From positions 65,697,260 through 65,761,259 of the forward strand of contig NC_065530.1 in assembly GCF_020184175.1 (NCBI RefSeq): DNA of 64,000 nucleotides, given 5' to 3'. The notes under the pieces were generated by a model. That model searched no databases, was not told the origin of the DNA, and saw only the letters and a list, made by a program, of their open reading frames with translations. The translations under genes were made by a program, and so were the position numbers. The stretch is from Aphis gossypii (taxonomy: Eukaryota > Arthropoda > Insecta > Hemiptera > Aphididae). Shown in pieces: positions 35,488 to 50,001 of the stretch. Each line of letters starts with the position of its first letter. Within the stretch, counting starts at the first letter, position 1.

Positions 35488-38400
35488 TTGCCTCTATTGT
35501 CATATTATTTTTCACTTCGACCGTAGTTTTTAAAATTTCAAAATTTTGTCTATGGTCTAAGTTGTTTATGGTACATTTATGAGTGAGTGGCCTTGAACTG
35601 TTCAATTCTCGATTAAATCCTTTTTGCATCGTTATGCAAATGTATCTCAATTAGTGGTGTATAGATTTCCATTTGAGAGTAACGAGTTTTGTTATTACGC
35701 ATGTTTGCGAGGATCATCATTACGAGCCCGACGAAATGAGTAACCTGTACGCTAGATTAGTGTGCCTGTGTCATGGTAAAATGTGCAGCTGTTACTATTA
35801 CTTATTTTATTCTCAGATTTCTTGTATTGTGTGCTTTTACTCTACCAATATTAAAATAAGTTTACTAGAGTTATAATAAAAGATATACGTACAGTGTATT
35901 CGAGTTAAGAGGACTAAAAATTTCTTCCCACGTTTTTTTGGGATATATATGAATTTCAGCACAAATTGTATTAATTAAACATTTTTAAAATATAAAATTA
36001 TACATTATTCTAAACTTTCTTTACTACACATAGTTTTTATTTCATTAATCATTAGCAAAAATGTAAAACCAAACAAAATAAGAATTTAAATTTGCAAGCG
36101 GCGGAAAGTTCTCAGCGGTAAGAAAAGCAATGACTAAAATAAATTTAGTATTTTAAGTATCAACATTGTTCTGTAATTATTGAATTGTCAACAAGTTATC
36201 AGATAAAATAGAAAATTATCTTGATATAATATTTTAAACTTATATTATGACAGGTAACTGTCGTTATTATCAAACGGGGAACGTTAATAATAGGATTTAG
36301 GCAAAATTAATTGGGCTGCAACTCAGATATGACGCGAAAAAACTCAGGCCACAATTCGGATTAAACTTTTGTTCCTAGATATCTTTGGGACACAACTAAA
36401 ATGCAGTCCTAAGAAGTGAGAGGTACTATTAAATATTTCGGTTGGATGGTCTTGTATTGATATTAGGTTTTTAGGGAATGAAAGGAAGTATCAAAATACA
36501 TATTTTCAAAACAATTTAAAAATTAAAACTTTCGATATGCGTATGCGTAATTTGGAAAATTTTTTTCTGATTACAAAACGGACAAATGAGATTTCATGTT
36601 AAAATTCAATATTTAATCTCTTACTGAAACTTTAGCTATGTCAAACTTATGCTATATAATCTAATTAATATCTCAGATATTGTTAAATAACTATCTGAAG
36701 TCAAAAAACACACAAATAAGTAATCACTTTCACAAGTGATTGAATGTAAAATATTTTTATTACTGTTATATTATAATTTAAGAAAAAACACAATTCAACA
36801 ACATGAAAAAACCAATTAGTGTTTGGAGACAGGTACACTTAATAGAATATATTATACATAAAAAAAAAAATGATGCTCGGGATGATCACTTCTGTACTAG
36901 AGTCTTTCTTAATAATTTAACAGTTTGGAAAAAATAAAATCTTAAAATGATTGCATAGTGCACATATCATTAATCCATAGTAATTACTTATTATTATGTA
37001 CGATGATTCTTAGATAGTAAGATACCTACCTTGACAAACATATTATAAACACGAGTAGGTAATGCTTAGGTATATAATTAAAATCGTAGTCGATTGTAAT
37101 TTGTAACTCGTAAATCAAATTATCCTTATAGCACGCATGTAGTAGAAAATATAATACAAATTAGTAGTGTAATTTTTTAAAATAGCAATAGCTCTTGTAC
37201 AGTTGGTACATGAATATTAATTGATACTATATCTTTTGTCTATAGTTATTATTAATCTATATGTGTCAATTATTTAAGTTTTGGATTTTACATAATCACG
37301 TATTATACATAGGTCTCTCTTACATTCAACGTCTATATAATAATTATATAATATATGAAAAATCTATAATTATTAATAAAAGTATAGTAGATGGGTACAT
37401 AATATTGTAATATACCTAATAAATAAGTAATTATTTTTTAGTACATAGATTTACCTACTCTACCAGACAATTTAGGCCGGCATCTAAACCTTACATAGCC
37501 TAATGATTTATATTTTGCTTTGCTTTTCATATTCAATTTTAGTAAGATATAAAACTTAGTTATTGCACATACAGGATAGATGGTAAAAATAATTATCAAC
37601 GAGTGAAAAAAACTAAAAAGACATATTATTATGTTTAAAATTTGTGTACAGTTTGATATTTCTTTATAGTTATTATAATTACAATTTACAATTTAACATT
37701 AGTAAGTTCTAATGCTATATCACTCATTAGAATTTAATTAAACTCTATTTTCTTTATAAAACAATTAAATATTAATCATTACCTTGACCGATGAGTGGTG
37801 GAAAATACTTGAATATGAAATAAGGTAAACGAAGAGCATGGGCAAATGCTTTCAAATACATTTCATTTGGAATCCATGGAACCCATTTATCTGAGTATTT
37901 CTGTAATCAATGTAATAGTATTCATAAATAATAATATACATTTTCTAAAATTTGATTAATGTAATGAACTTAAAATTGAAAAATATGTTATTTTAGTTAA
38001 AAGGACGTTATACATACTTATTGATTCCTTCGTAAGGTGCACCATAACACATTTTACATTCAGAAAATTCAATTTTAATGAATATTATTATTAGAACTAG
38101 AACGAATTGAACAACTATCAAATTTAAGGATAAGAGTATTAACTATGTTCTTTCATTGATTTCTTATATATTTCAATTTTAAAGTGAATTACAAGTAGAT
38201 ATCTGGTGTATGATGACTAATAAGTATGTAAAATACTAAAGAAAAAAAATGCTTAAGACTTTCACTAAAAATAATTTAGTTTTAATAGTAGATCTACAAG
38301 TAATATTCTTAGCTTAAATATTCATAAATATATTTTATAAATTTTTTAATTTTCTAAATAACTCACTACTTCTACTTATTGAAATGTTTACAATTTTACA

Positions 38401-41400
38401 TACTATATTGAAATAAGGATGTCAAACAAATAAGTTTTCTTAAGTGTATAGTATGTTATAATTATCTAGTTTGATAATAAGTCAATAAATATTATTTATG
38501 AATTAGTCTAGAACCCACAGATCACAGACTACAAGCTTTGATTGGGCGGAACGTAATGCATTTTGTTTCATTGCGCAACTGATATACCGACAATACAATC
38601 ATTTTATCACGTCCTTTTAAGATTTACATCATACGCCTATGATATAAGCTTTATACCTTTAATAATCGAGTCACAGTAATTTTATATATTATATACACAA
38701 AAACTTTGATACTCAGACGGTTAAATCTGTTTAATATTTTATTTTAAGTATGTATCGAAAAGACAAAAATAAAGAGATTTAATAATAAAAATGGCGATTT
38801 TAATTTTAATTCAAAAAATGATGGTATGTATAAAATTAATTAGGTAGGTACCTACTGTTAATTAATACGTCTAAAAATGATTATTTTATAGCAATAAGAA
38901 AATTATCTTATTCAATAAAAACATAAAAGTGATGTATGTATTTGAATAACTAGAATTCGGCAATCGGTTGCTCGCAAAACTAGCGCATAGTCTGATCCAA
39001 CACTTAATACATTATAATTTATTGCATAAAATGAGAAATGAGCTTTTATTTATATTTATATATTTTTTTTATAATATCTAATTGTTTTACATAATATTTA
39101 TTACAACGTAATGTCTAAAGATAAGAGATGTGCCTTTGGACGCAGTGTTCGTTATTGTTACAGCTGATGATTTAATATAATTAAAAATACCACTCATAAC
39201 GGGCATGTTAATAATTATTGGTTGATCTAGTTTGTCTTGGACAGAGAAATACATTTTGCAATAAAAGTGAAAATAAATTTTATTGTTTCTTTTTTTAAAT
39301 ATCAATTGGAGTTGCATTGGTGTACTATAAATTAGATATATATTGTAATATGGGACCTATTCATGAATCTTTTATACTTACACCCAATTGATCAGATGGA
39401 ATGTTAGTTGGGTAAAATATCCTCGCAAAACAACCTTCTTTGGAATATTCTGTCATCAATTCCATACATCCTGTTGCGTGTGGACCTAGAAGTAAGTTGT
39501 GTAGAAGTTAATGAAATATAACAATTACATTTGTAATTGCCTATATACTTAAATCGATGATTGCAAAAACGTTATGAGTCAATTAGGTATTTAAAACTTT
39601 TGGATGATTGATAAACTGTATAGTAGAAATAATTAATTAATTTAAGATAAATACTATTTATAAAACTAACGACGTTTTTACACTCAACGCATAGTAACAC
39701 ATGACTAATATACATTTTTACTTATATCTTAATTTCATAAAATATGTGACTCGTGATGTTTCTTCAATCATCAATTCACTTAAAATTTATCAATAAAATA
39801 CATTTGTATAAAACTATGTCATAATATGAATATGTATATAAAATTTAGATGTTATTTAATTTATAAGTATATATTGTACATTTATTATATAATGTGTATT
39901 TTATATATCAATATCAGTGAATTTTTTTCTTAGAGGATCGTGGAACTTGCTTTGTTTTGATGCAAAAGCATCTTTTTTTCTGGTGTTTTGAAAAGTTGGT
40001 CCTTATAAGTATAAAATGTGTTTTGGAAGATACTGATTATTTTAAAGTAACTTTTTTTTTGCATTTTTTAACAAAAATTACTGTAAATGTATTTATAGGG
40101 CATTTTTTGACGATTTTAGTGAATTTTATTAGTTTTTAGAGCATTTTCACAATCTGTTCATAAAATTAATGAAAACTTTTGTATTACGTATGAATAATAA
40201 ATTATATAGTACGACAAGTTATCATTGATAACAGTTTTATCATTGCTAGGCCTCGATAAGTATTATTAAATTAGTAACTTATTAGTACGTGCAGAACTAA
40301 ACAAGTAACAAATATTTTAGTAAAAATACTATAAAAATAAAAATATAATATAAAATTGTTTTTCAATTTTTAAGCTATAATAAATATAATTTAAATGCAT
40401 TAAAGGCCCTTTTTTGAGATTTCTTAGGTCTTTAAAATCTTAGCCCTAATTATAATAGGTAAACATCAATTTTATGTACTGAGTCAAAGCAAAAAAAAAA
40501 ATCATTTTTAATTAACATTTAATACATTTTTTATAGCTCTATAACTCTTACATGTCTTGAAAAAGTTTTATAAACAAGGTTTGATAAGAATTTCACCTAA
40601 AACTAGTCTCAAAGATCAAAAATTGGTCTATATAGTTTTCAAGTAAAAAAAAAAAAAAAACAAAAATTATTGTTTTTTTTTTAAACTTATTTTTAATAGA
40701 AGGGCACGAGTTTCAATTTTTTCAACTTATTAATAAACTAGGTATATAAATAAAAAATAATGATGAATTCATGAAATCCGTTGTTGTGTATGTATTAAAT
40801 CAGGAGTGGCCAACATGAATATAATCATATATTCATGAGCCACATGCATGAATATCATGGTACTAAAAGCCAAAACACATTTTATATAATTTGATAAATG
40901 TTATAAATATATATTAAAAAAATTAAAAGTCATAGTAACAACAAGTAAATTTTGATTTTATTAATAAGACGTAGGTAAGCCGTATCTGTCTATGAAAAGA
41001 GCCGCATGCAGCTCGCGAGTCCCAAGTAGCCACACTTGTAATATAAATTGTAGATACTAGAAAGCATGTTGTATTAAAACTTATTTAATCATACAGTTGG
41101 ACTATAGCGTTAGTTTATTTTAATTTATAGTTATTGAACAGATCGTATATATTAGGGTAATAAATTAGTTTTGTTTATACAATATTTACCACTTATTGAA
41201 CTCACTTTGAAACTGGATAATTTGAGTCTTTTATCAAATAAGTCAATTAGGCATATTTGTCACATCCTCTTAAAAATATGTATACGTATTATTTGTTTCT
41301 TAAGAATTTAAATTTTAATTAAGTTTAAATTATTTAGGTATTGGAATTTCAGCGTAGTAATACAAAGATTTATATATATATATATATATATATATTATGT

Positions 41401-43702
41401 ATATTTAATAAATAATATGCTTGATGTATATGTAAGATAAAATAATAAAATATAATATGTTAAATAGAAAAATTATAATAAATAAATACTTATTTGGGAA
41501 AAATATAAATATTTATTATTTTAAGTGTATTGGTAATAATTACGAAATTAAAAAGTATAAAAAGTAATATATGCGTTGTTTAAGTAATTTTAACTAATAC
41601 TAAAAACGGAAATACTATTGTGACTGGCGATGTAAATTTTATTTTGGTTTAGATTATAAAATGTGTACATTTTTCATGCAAATCAAAAATTAATGTTTAC
41701 GGAAGGATACAAACTTGCAAAACCAGATCTTGTATCGTGTTAATTTATCATTTACATTGGTTAAATGCGTATTAAATGCGACCAGTACATATTTTTTACT
41801 AGTGCATGTATCTGAGTGCTATTAGGTAATAACACATTTTTAATGTAAAGGTAAAATTGTAGAGCCATTGCAGTTATTATTTTGGGTGGTAGTTGTTTGG
41901 GCGAAGGTAATAGTTTTGACCAAAAAATAATAGTCCGTTTGGCGATTATTTGTACCGTTTGGGCGAGTGAAATTATTTTTACCTATACGAGGTAAAAACC
42001 TGGTGACAGATATTGACGATATTGTTGCTATACATAGTTAATTATGTATATTTTAAATGATTTGGTTCAATTAATTGTTGAGTGTATACTAGGGTGCCTG
42101 TTATTTTTGAAGTCTTAAAATTCGAGGAGTGCCGCCTGGGAATTTTTTTATACATTTTATACTCGTATTACAAGCATTTTTATACTTATTCGCCCCTAAC
42201 GGTATTTGTAGTTGAATAAATCGTTGAAAAAACAGTATATATCTATTCACCCAAACAGATCATATTTTGGATCAGTTCACCCGAACAGTCTATTTCCAAT
42301 ACTTGGAACCCAACTCGGATGCTCCGGTATATTCAATCAATAATGATAACAGTAATGACATATTATGTAGTATTTAATAATTAATACAATTTTATTCTAG
42401 GCTGTTGCTAATAGAATAGAAAAGAAATCCAACAATTATTATTACTGAAGGGATTAATATTTTCATTAATTGGGCTAATAATACTCAGTATTTATTTTTA
42501 TTTTATATTCATAAAAATGTTGGTTACATGGAAAATTGTATTATTTAGCTCAAATAATTTTAATTTGTTAAAATTATGAGACTTTTGTGATAAACTTTGT
42601 GATAATAAGATATTCTGAGTACTCGACCAAAACTAAATTACTTCGTACGTATAGATAGATAGATAACGCAGTACATTAATTTTATATTTACATTAAAAAA
42701 CAAAGGATAAATTTGTTCGTGTTCTAGTGAAAAATAAAAGGTATTTTAAATATAAAATATTATGGAAGTATAACATTACATAAAGTGTTATATAATATAT
42801 ATCTACCTATTGTAATATTGTATATTATACAATTGACATACCATATGTTTATCAGAGTGGAAAATAGGTATGTGCACGGAAATAAAAACTCTGAAATATT
42901 GGTTAGAGTTTACATCACAAATAAACTGAGGTTTTAAATCGTAGTATAAAAATATTGTTGAATCATATAAGTTTATTTAAATTATTTAAATGAGTATCTT
43001 ATGGAAAACTATGTTTGTACTATTTTTTTTCCATAACACTTAGTCGTTTATTGTATCTTATAATATACAATGTGCTGTATTTTTAAATTTTTTTTTAAAT
43101 ATTTCTATTAGTTAAGTAATAGGAATGATGTGTGTATAGGATCACATTTATTAATTTTACCACCCCATCATGACTTAACAATGATTCAATAATAATTGAA
43201 AAATTGTTTTATTTAAAAAAAAAAAATGTTTATGTTTTGGTACTTTTAATGAAGAGCTTCAGCCAATTAATGTGAATTTATTATAAGTTTTATATACAAA
43301 AAACATTTAGAATTTAAGATTTTTTTTTGTTACATTAAAAAAATTCTTAAGACATTTAAACTTTTTTCAATAATAAACAAAATTATAAAATATAATCAAA
43401 AACAAATAAATCATTTATTTTTTAAAACTATATAAGGGTTGAGTTAAAACAATTTTATGAATTTAAATGTTTTTGTGTATGATTTTAAAAAAAATATGAA
43501 GTAAATTATATTATTTAAAAAATAAAATGTATTTGTTTAAAGTAAAAAAAAATAAATTTGTGAGAGAAAGTTTTCAATAACTATTATAGTAGTTATGTTA
43601 GTAGTATCCTACTGTACAGTACAATACCCTGCTAAATTTAAGTTAACAATTCGTACCTGTCGGAAAAGGTATATGAAGCTTTTTTGATTGTTCCTTGTTC
43701 AT
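32189..43702 (-). CDS. cytosolic platelet-activating-factor acetylhydrolase, copy B (PAFAH2-like)
   Basis: Nine coding exons, 5' to 3' on the minus strand: 43702-43657, 39485-39382, 37900-37783, 34797-34632, 34008-33876, 33807-33694, 33597-33506, 32697-32387 and 32310-32189, giving 401 residues. Exons 2-9 have exactly the same lengths and phases as in copy A; exon 1 is one codon shorter because a single ATG replaces ATGATG. The triad is kept: GFSFGG with Ser241, MDAWMF with Asp264, TTHESP with His318. No signal peptide is seen (LHIPFPTGPHATGCMELM). The exon with FSHGYAATRF differs from copy A at only 2 of 55 residues, whereas the segment NHRHFHQTYNSDNYILKNNQ and the NTHTYNFEANIRVIRQYFYS stretch differ much more. 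There are no stops or broken splice sites, so both copies look functional. The expected reaction is hydrolysis of PAF-like or oxidised phospholipids. Confidence 0.9.
33112..33287. mobile_element. MITE-like element in PAFAH2-B intron 7
   Basis: Ends GGGCGCCCGCAAAAATTTTT on the left and CCCCCCTGCGGGCGTCCATG on the right form an inverted pair; the borders share ACATG. A short TTAGGTTAGG run inside (about 33190-33203) is incidental. No frame is present. Copy A lacks the element at the matching place, so it inserted after the duplication. Confidence 0.55.
35441..35485. repeat. (TA)n(TG)n microsatellite
   Basis: About 12 bases of TA repeats run into about 33 bases of TG repeats, in intron 3 of PAFAH2-B. 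Confidence 0.9.
40803..41037. repeat. hAT-like MITE, worn, in PAFAH2-B intron 1
   Basis: It begins CAGGAGTGGCCAACATG and ends GTAGCCACACTTG, a loose inverted pair; GCCGCATGCAGCTCGCGAG near the right end resembles the other hAT MITEs here. The target duplication is not convincing. Confidence 0.45.
41371..41396. repeat. (AT)n microsatellite
   Basis: A pure TA run of about 26 bases in PAFAH2-B intron 1. Confidence 0.9.
41895..42288. mobile_element. foldback element with repeated GTTTGGGCGA ends
   Basis: The left side has three copies of a GTTTGGGCGA-type word (41895-41904, 41935-41945, 41955-41966). The right side has three in reverse orientation (TTCGCCCCTAACGG at 42189-42202, TTCACCCAAACAG at 42246-42258, TTCACCCGAACAG at 42276-42288). 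No coding frame is present. The architecture parallels the 7416-8139 element although the motif differs. It lies in PAFAH2-B intron 1. Confidence 0.5.
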
Positions 43703-46700
43703 CTCTAACGTATTTAAGTGTTTTTAAAAACGGCAATTCACTTTTAAATTACTGTAGGATTAGCGCGTTGTTTCACGTAAGTATATAGTTACTAGTTGAA
43801 CGTTAACGAAATCGGCGACTGAGCAGTTTTCCTACACGTTTCACAAAACATTATCCAATGGACAATTTTAGTGGGGATATATATCGTGGTTAGTTAGAAT
43901 ATTGTAGGTATGAAGGTAATATGGTATACACAAATATCTTAAGTTGTTAAGTATCTATTAAAGATTTTTAAACTAATATAGATTTATTACTAGTGTTTTT
44001 AAAGTTTTAAATTGTATTTTAAATCACAACGTAATTTGTGTAGTACAATTAATAAAGTTGGTAAAAACTGTATGAGATGTTAACTTATAATACAATAAAT
44101 GCAATTTGTTACTAATATTGAGTAAAGTATTATAGATATACCTAGTTAATAAAAAATAAACATAAATTGATAAAAATAAGATAAGATGTTATTTTTATTA
44201 TTATTTGTTATTCAGAGTCCTTGAAGGTCGGCAATAAACTTATCTATTATTAATCTATTTTCATTAAAAAATTTAAATGTATATTAAAACTATAAATATG
44301 ATTTACTTGCGCCTTACGTTTGAAATAATAATAAGGAAATTTAATTTTAAATGTTTTTATTTTTTTAACTTTTTAAGACCAGCAATATGATTAGTACCTA
44401 CTAAAATATTTTTATCTTAAAAACTATATTTTAATGAAAATTTATAATCTATACAATGTACAATGAGCAAATGAGTGGTAATATGATGCGAGGTGGTGAA
44501 AAAGAAAAAACGAGGAAGAGTTTCATATTAGAAACTTCTGAACAAAGTATTGAGGAGTGGTAATTTTAGGGAGAAATAATAATATACCTACACGTTAAGT
44601 ATGGTAAGAATTGAGCAAGCCATATCTAGGCAATTCGTATTATAGTCAACTTGCTGGATTGCCCGGAAGAATATCTTACAATGGATAATAATGTATAGAT
44701 TTTATATAATTTACGTTATTATGACTACGTATATTGTATAAAAGTGGAAATTAACATTTATTTATATCATCAGACTATAAAATAAAATACAGATGTCTGT
44801 TATATTTCTTTTATAATATGAAGATTGGAACTATTGCATAAACTATTAACTAAGTAATTTATGGAAACATTGGAAACTACATTAATAATCAAATTGAAAA
44901 TTTGAAAAATTGATTTTTTAAATAAGTCAATAAGTATAAAATATCACAATAATTTCATTATTAATTTATGATGTGTTGTTAATTTGAATATATTTTTTAA
45001 TTTATAATTTATTCAATATTTTAAATTTAAAATAATAATTGAACACTTTAAATAAAATAAGTGTAAGTCTATTATAATTTGTAGTAATTGGTATAAAATG
45101 TACAATTCATAATTATTTCTTCTAATATACTTTTAAAATTATTACTACCTACTAGTTCGTTAAAAATTGGCCTTAGTTAAACGAGTTCATCTAAATTCAC
45201 CAACATTTGGGTTCTGTTGATTATTTTATTACCATGAGTTAAGATTTCAATTACCCAAGACTTTTTAGTTAACACCATTGATTATAAAATCAATTATATT
45301 GCCTACTCTTTTAATTATACCTACTTATAATGATGAATATTTTAACGATATATGAAATGTAATACTATAGTACAATATACCTATTGTTACATTTGACTTA
45401 AAACAGTTAACGCGAAAAATAGATAGAAAATATTAATATTTTTATAAGTACGTATACTATTGCATTGTAGGTTAGTATTTATTGTTATAATAATAATTAA
45501 CCAATATACTTTATTAGCTATACAGTTATATCTTATACGTTTTTTAAGTTTTTATGCAATATAAAATATTTATTATGTGCATAATTATTTATTTAAGCTT
45601 CAGTTTTATATTGTTTATGGTCTGAAATCTGCAAATGATACCAACAATAATAATTTCAACAATAATAAATTAATTAATTATAACAATTATATGAAAACAA
45701 ATGTATTTAATAAAATATCCATTATATATTATTATCATTAAATATTATCTATATATTATTATGGCGTATAGATTAAGCAAGACTTTGGTACTATATTATT
45801 GTGTCCGACTAACTTAATACTAGGATAATTTTACGTAATTATTAAAATTAAGTAAAACAAAATTATTTTACAATAACATAGGTATTTTGTAACTTGTGAG
45901 TAGGTACGCAATGTGTGATATGAACAATTTGAATATCTTAAAAACAACCTAACCTAAATAATACTGATATTGTATGAATAATTGCAAATGAAATAAATAG
46001 AATACTGGATATGCTAACGCTAAAAATAATTTACATATCAGCCGACAATACCATAACATTATAAACATAATACAAACAATATATAGACTATAGAGTATAG
46101 ACGTAATAATGCGATTTATATAGGACATAGTATTGTAATACGTCATATACCTATTATGCAACTAATTAAGTTATCGATCGAACACGAATTGTACTTTGTT
46201 TTTGTATAGAAAATAATTATTTTTAAGAAAACAAAAAAAACTAAAAGAATCATGTGAATTTTATGGTTAGTTATTATGATATAATAATATAACTAATCGT
46301 TTATCAAATATTATGAAGCTGTTTTTTTCCTGAAAATCAAATGGTGAGTTATCTTGGCTTGCTTTATTATAATTAAATAAGGTACCCAAGTATCTATATT
46401 TATCTTTGAACATACTACACGAGTATAACGATGCTCAATAAAATGATCTGCGAGGCCACATTATCCGCGCGAGTAGTACTTAATTTATACTTAAAATAAC
46501 TAACTATGATTTCCTTGTTTATTTGTTTTATAATGTGCTGAATGGTCAATAACGATTATTATACTTACGGATAGAAAGATTGTTTTTTAATATACTTATT
46601 ACTTATTAGTCATTTAGAAGCACTACCTATTATTATTTATCCAATGAATCTTTATTATGACTCCAATATTTTAGATTATTAACATCTCAATTTTCAATCA

Positions 46701-49700
46701 GAGTCGGCGCGAGTATACAATTTTTGGTACAATCTAACTATCAATATATTTGAAGAGAGGGAGGGGGAATTAGAAGCTTGGTGCTAAGTGTCTTACACTA
46801 CTAATTATGGTTTTTTAAAAATACCTCTGACCTAATATTATTTTTATCATCATATCACAAATTTTATTATGAAATAATTTTTTTTTACTTAGTTTAATGC
46901 ATTTATATACATTAAGAAGAATAAAAACACTAGTAGATACTATTGCTTTTTATTTTTGTATTTTAATAACCAATTAATATCATTTATATTCTGAACGATA
47001 TTATGAATTTATAGGTTATCTATATTATATACTTTTTTAGCCACATCTTTTCGTAAATATTTTTCCATATACAATTTACTGTTTTTAATAAGGTATTACT
47101 ATTCTAAGACTTTCACATATAAATATATAATGATATCTATTATAACTATAATAATAGTTATTATATATACTCAATATAGTATATTATATTTAAAAAAATT
47201 GAATATTCTTCATTATTTATTTATAATTTTTGTAAGACATCATTCGACATTATTTTGTATTATTAATTATTATTGACCTTGCCATCTTATATTATATTAA
47301 AGTAATTTAATTTCTAAGTAAAATAATACAAATTACAACAATTATGTACTAAAGTAAATATTTTGTTATGCTTCTATAATATTATAGATGATAAACGTCG
47401 ATTTTATGTCAACAATTTTAATGTAGAAAACGTACACATACTATTGACTTACGTATTGAAATATTATGACAATGTTTAATATTGATGTGCTAAATAAATT
47501 TTAACTTGTATATTTATATTATAGTTAAATAATATTATCAATTTTTGTTTTGGTGATATTTTTAATTAAGGAAATATAATTTTTATGAATCATACATACA
47601 GGAAATTATTAAATAACAAAAATTAGGCAATTAAATGCTTTGTCTAACGCCAAGTGGTTCCTAAATGATCGCCTGTAGATTAGACTCATCTTAAATTCTC
47701 TAGTAGTCCACGATACCAATAAATTTTTTTTCAAGTCCACACATTTTTAAATTTATAAATTAAAGTAAATGAGAGAATACCAAAATTTAAATTAGTATTA
47801 TCTTTTGCTACTTAATACGTCTTTTTAGTTAGTCTAGCGTCAATTAATAAGCTAAAATATTTTTATACAACATTTACTTAGGTAAATATTGCTTATTTAA
47901 TTTCTTAAGTTCTATAGTAATAATTCAACATGATAAAATTTTACTCAAAATTGAACAAACCCTTTAGGCGTTAATATTGTAAATTACATTTAGTACACAA
48001 CTTTTATATCGTATCAATAAATTAAAAATAAATTTTAGTGACGTATTACATTAAATTTGTATATTGCATATATAATCATTAAATAAAAAATTAAGTCACT
48101 GTGTTCTATTTCTTAATGGTTGTTGGTCTGTATACATACAATTATATCATCGCTCATTTTTAATGTATACCTATGATAAAAAGTTGTCATATTTTCTATT
48201 GTGCTGAAGTGCAGAAGGTTAAGTAAGTAGATAAATGGGTAAGGGTTTTGCAAAAATACAAAGTTCGTATAAAATGCATTATTATAATAGAAAAAAAATA
48301 ATTATTTTTTATAATAATTTAGTCACAATTGCAACAGTTTCTGGGAAAATTGAAAAATCTAATAATTTTGATTAATGCTTAATATAATATAATGCATAGG
48401 GTAAGTGAATAAATTAATAATAAAAAATTAAAGCTTTATTTTTTATTATATTTCATCAAAATATTTTCATGTTTTTAAAATTGAGAGAATACTTTTAAAA
48501 TAAAAATATTTGTTTATTTTATGGTTGTGATGTAACAACCATGCAAATAATATATTTAATGTATTCTTCACTGTCGAACTTATAAATTATTATAATAGAT
48601 AGTAAGTACTCAAAATATTATCTAGTTGTATAATTATTAAATATACAAATACAAGAAAAATGTTCAAACTCGAGCTAATGAGAAATAAAGAAAAATTAAT
48701 AATAATAAATAATATTGACATGTAAAAGAGAATGGTGAAACACTTTTTATTTTTGAAAGGTGTATCCTTGGAAAAATTTAGTGGTCAATAACCAATTTCA
48801 AATATTAGATACTGGTAAGTATGAAGAATGTAAAATAAAGAAGGTAAGACATAGAATTCGTTATCATAGGCTTAACAAGAAACAGCTACAAATGATATAC
48901 AAAATAATACAATTCGGTTTTGATGAATCTTGATTTGATGTTAATAAAAATGATTTCAATATAATGCCGAATCCTTATTCAACTGAAGGCCACGTAATAA
49001 ATTGGTTCATATTAAAATAAAATAAGTGCAGTAAAAATAGTTACGAAAAGCAATTTCGAAGAAAAGCATTGTCTCTAATCTTGATCACTCAAATAAGGTT
49101 ATTCAATTTATCTTTTAATTAAGTATTTCCTTAAAATTATATGACTCTTGGAATTTTTAATCATTTTGTAAAACTTTATTTTCAAACATTTATATATTTT
49201 TAACTAATAATTGTGGTGGTATATACTTAGATTTTCAATCGAGAACAATTCTAGTAAATTAATATTAGTTAATAAGTTTCTTTTTCAGATCATCATAAGT
49301 CCCGTATTTTCTAATTCTATTATCATGGACTATTATAAGTATAAAAATAATTAAAAAAATCTAAATAAACCTTTGCATAGGTATAGCATGTTATAACTTA
49401 TAACAATATTTAATCGTTATTGATGAAGGAAACAAACTAAAATGAATTAATTATTTAAAAATATACATTTCGTGGTATAATAAATTTACAAATCTTTGTT
49501 TCGACAAAAATATGTTCGTATTATTTCTGTTACCTATAAAATACGAAAATATAATAAGTTTATTCGTTACGTTTACGTATTTTTACTTTTTTTAATAAGT
49601 AATTTATTATCGTAGCCCGTTGAGAACACAGTATAATAACAAATGTTAAATAGTTATGTATGTATCATTACATCGGCAACAGTAGTAGCTGGCTAAGTAC

Positions 49701-49800
49701 AATTTTGCATGATTATTAAAATAATAGTTATTTCAATATCATGATAGAACAACTCTGTACTTTAAGCGATTGGTGGACTATAAGCAATTTCCAAAGCGAT
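43703..49800. other. AT-rich intergenic desert
   Basis: No gene is recognised. The first 200 bp are the PAFAH2-B promoter region. An open stretch at about 44466-44565 (+) reads MSGNMMRGGEKEKTRK and may be a transposon scrap. A GC patch at 47640-47720 (AACGCCAAGTGGTTCC) may be another repeat remnant. Confidence 0.45.
43864..43896 (-). promoter_or_regulatory. upstream block shared by both PAFAH2 copies (copy B)
   Basis: AATTTTAGTGGGGATATATA (plus-strand reading), about 160 bp before the copy B start codon. It matches the block before copy A; weaker similarity fills the interval between block and exon 1 (for example CGAATGAACAGTTTT against CGACTGAGCAGTTTT). A promoter role is inferred. Confidence 0.4.
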
Positions 49801-49806
49801 TTTATT
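49801..49806 (-). terminator. possible polyadenylation signal of the cuticle protein gene
   Basis: AATAAA on the minus strand, about 196 bp after the stop codon at 50002. Confidence 0.4.
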
Positions 49807-49860
49807 AAAAAAAAAAATCATTTAAATAAAAATTCATAGAAATAATAATGCAATTAATAA

Positions 49861-49935
49861 AAACAATAATATTAGCAATAATAATAATAATAATAATAAT
49901 TATGATGATGATAATGATAACAACAATAATAAAAT
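49861..49935. repeat. (AAT)n-type microsatellite
   Basis: A run of AAT and related trinucleotides (ATGATGATGATAATG, AACAAC) in the 3' UTR region of the cuticle protein gene. Confidence 0.8.
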
Positions 49936-50001
49936 AATTAACGGTACTCTTTTCACTTGGACTTTCAACTTAAATAACAATATAAAGTAACAGCGGCAGC
50001 G

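Noticed and set aside
35408..35650. Minus-strand frame with a His-Thr run
   Set aside because: The run is the translated TG microsatellite, and the frame lies inside an intron of PAFAH2-B.
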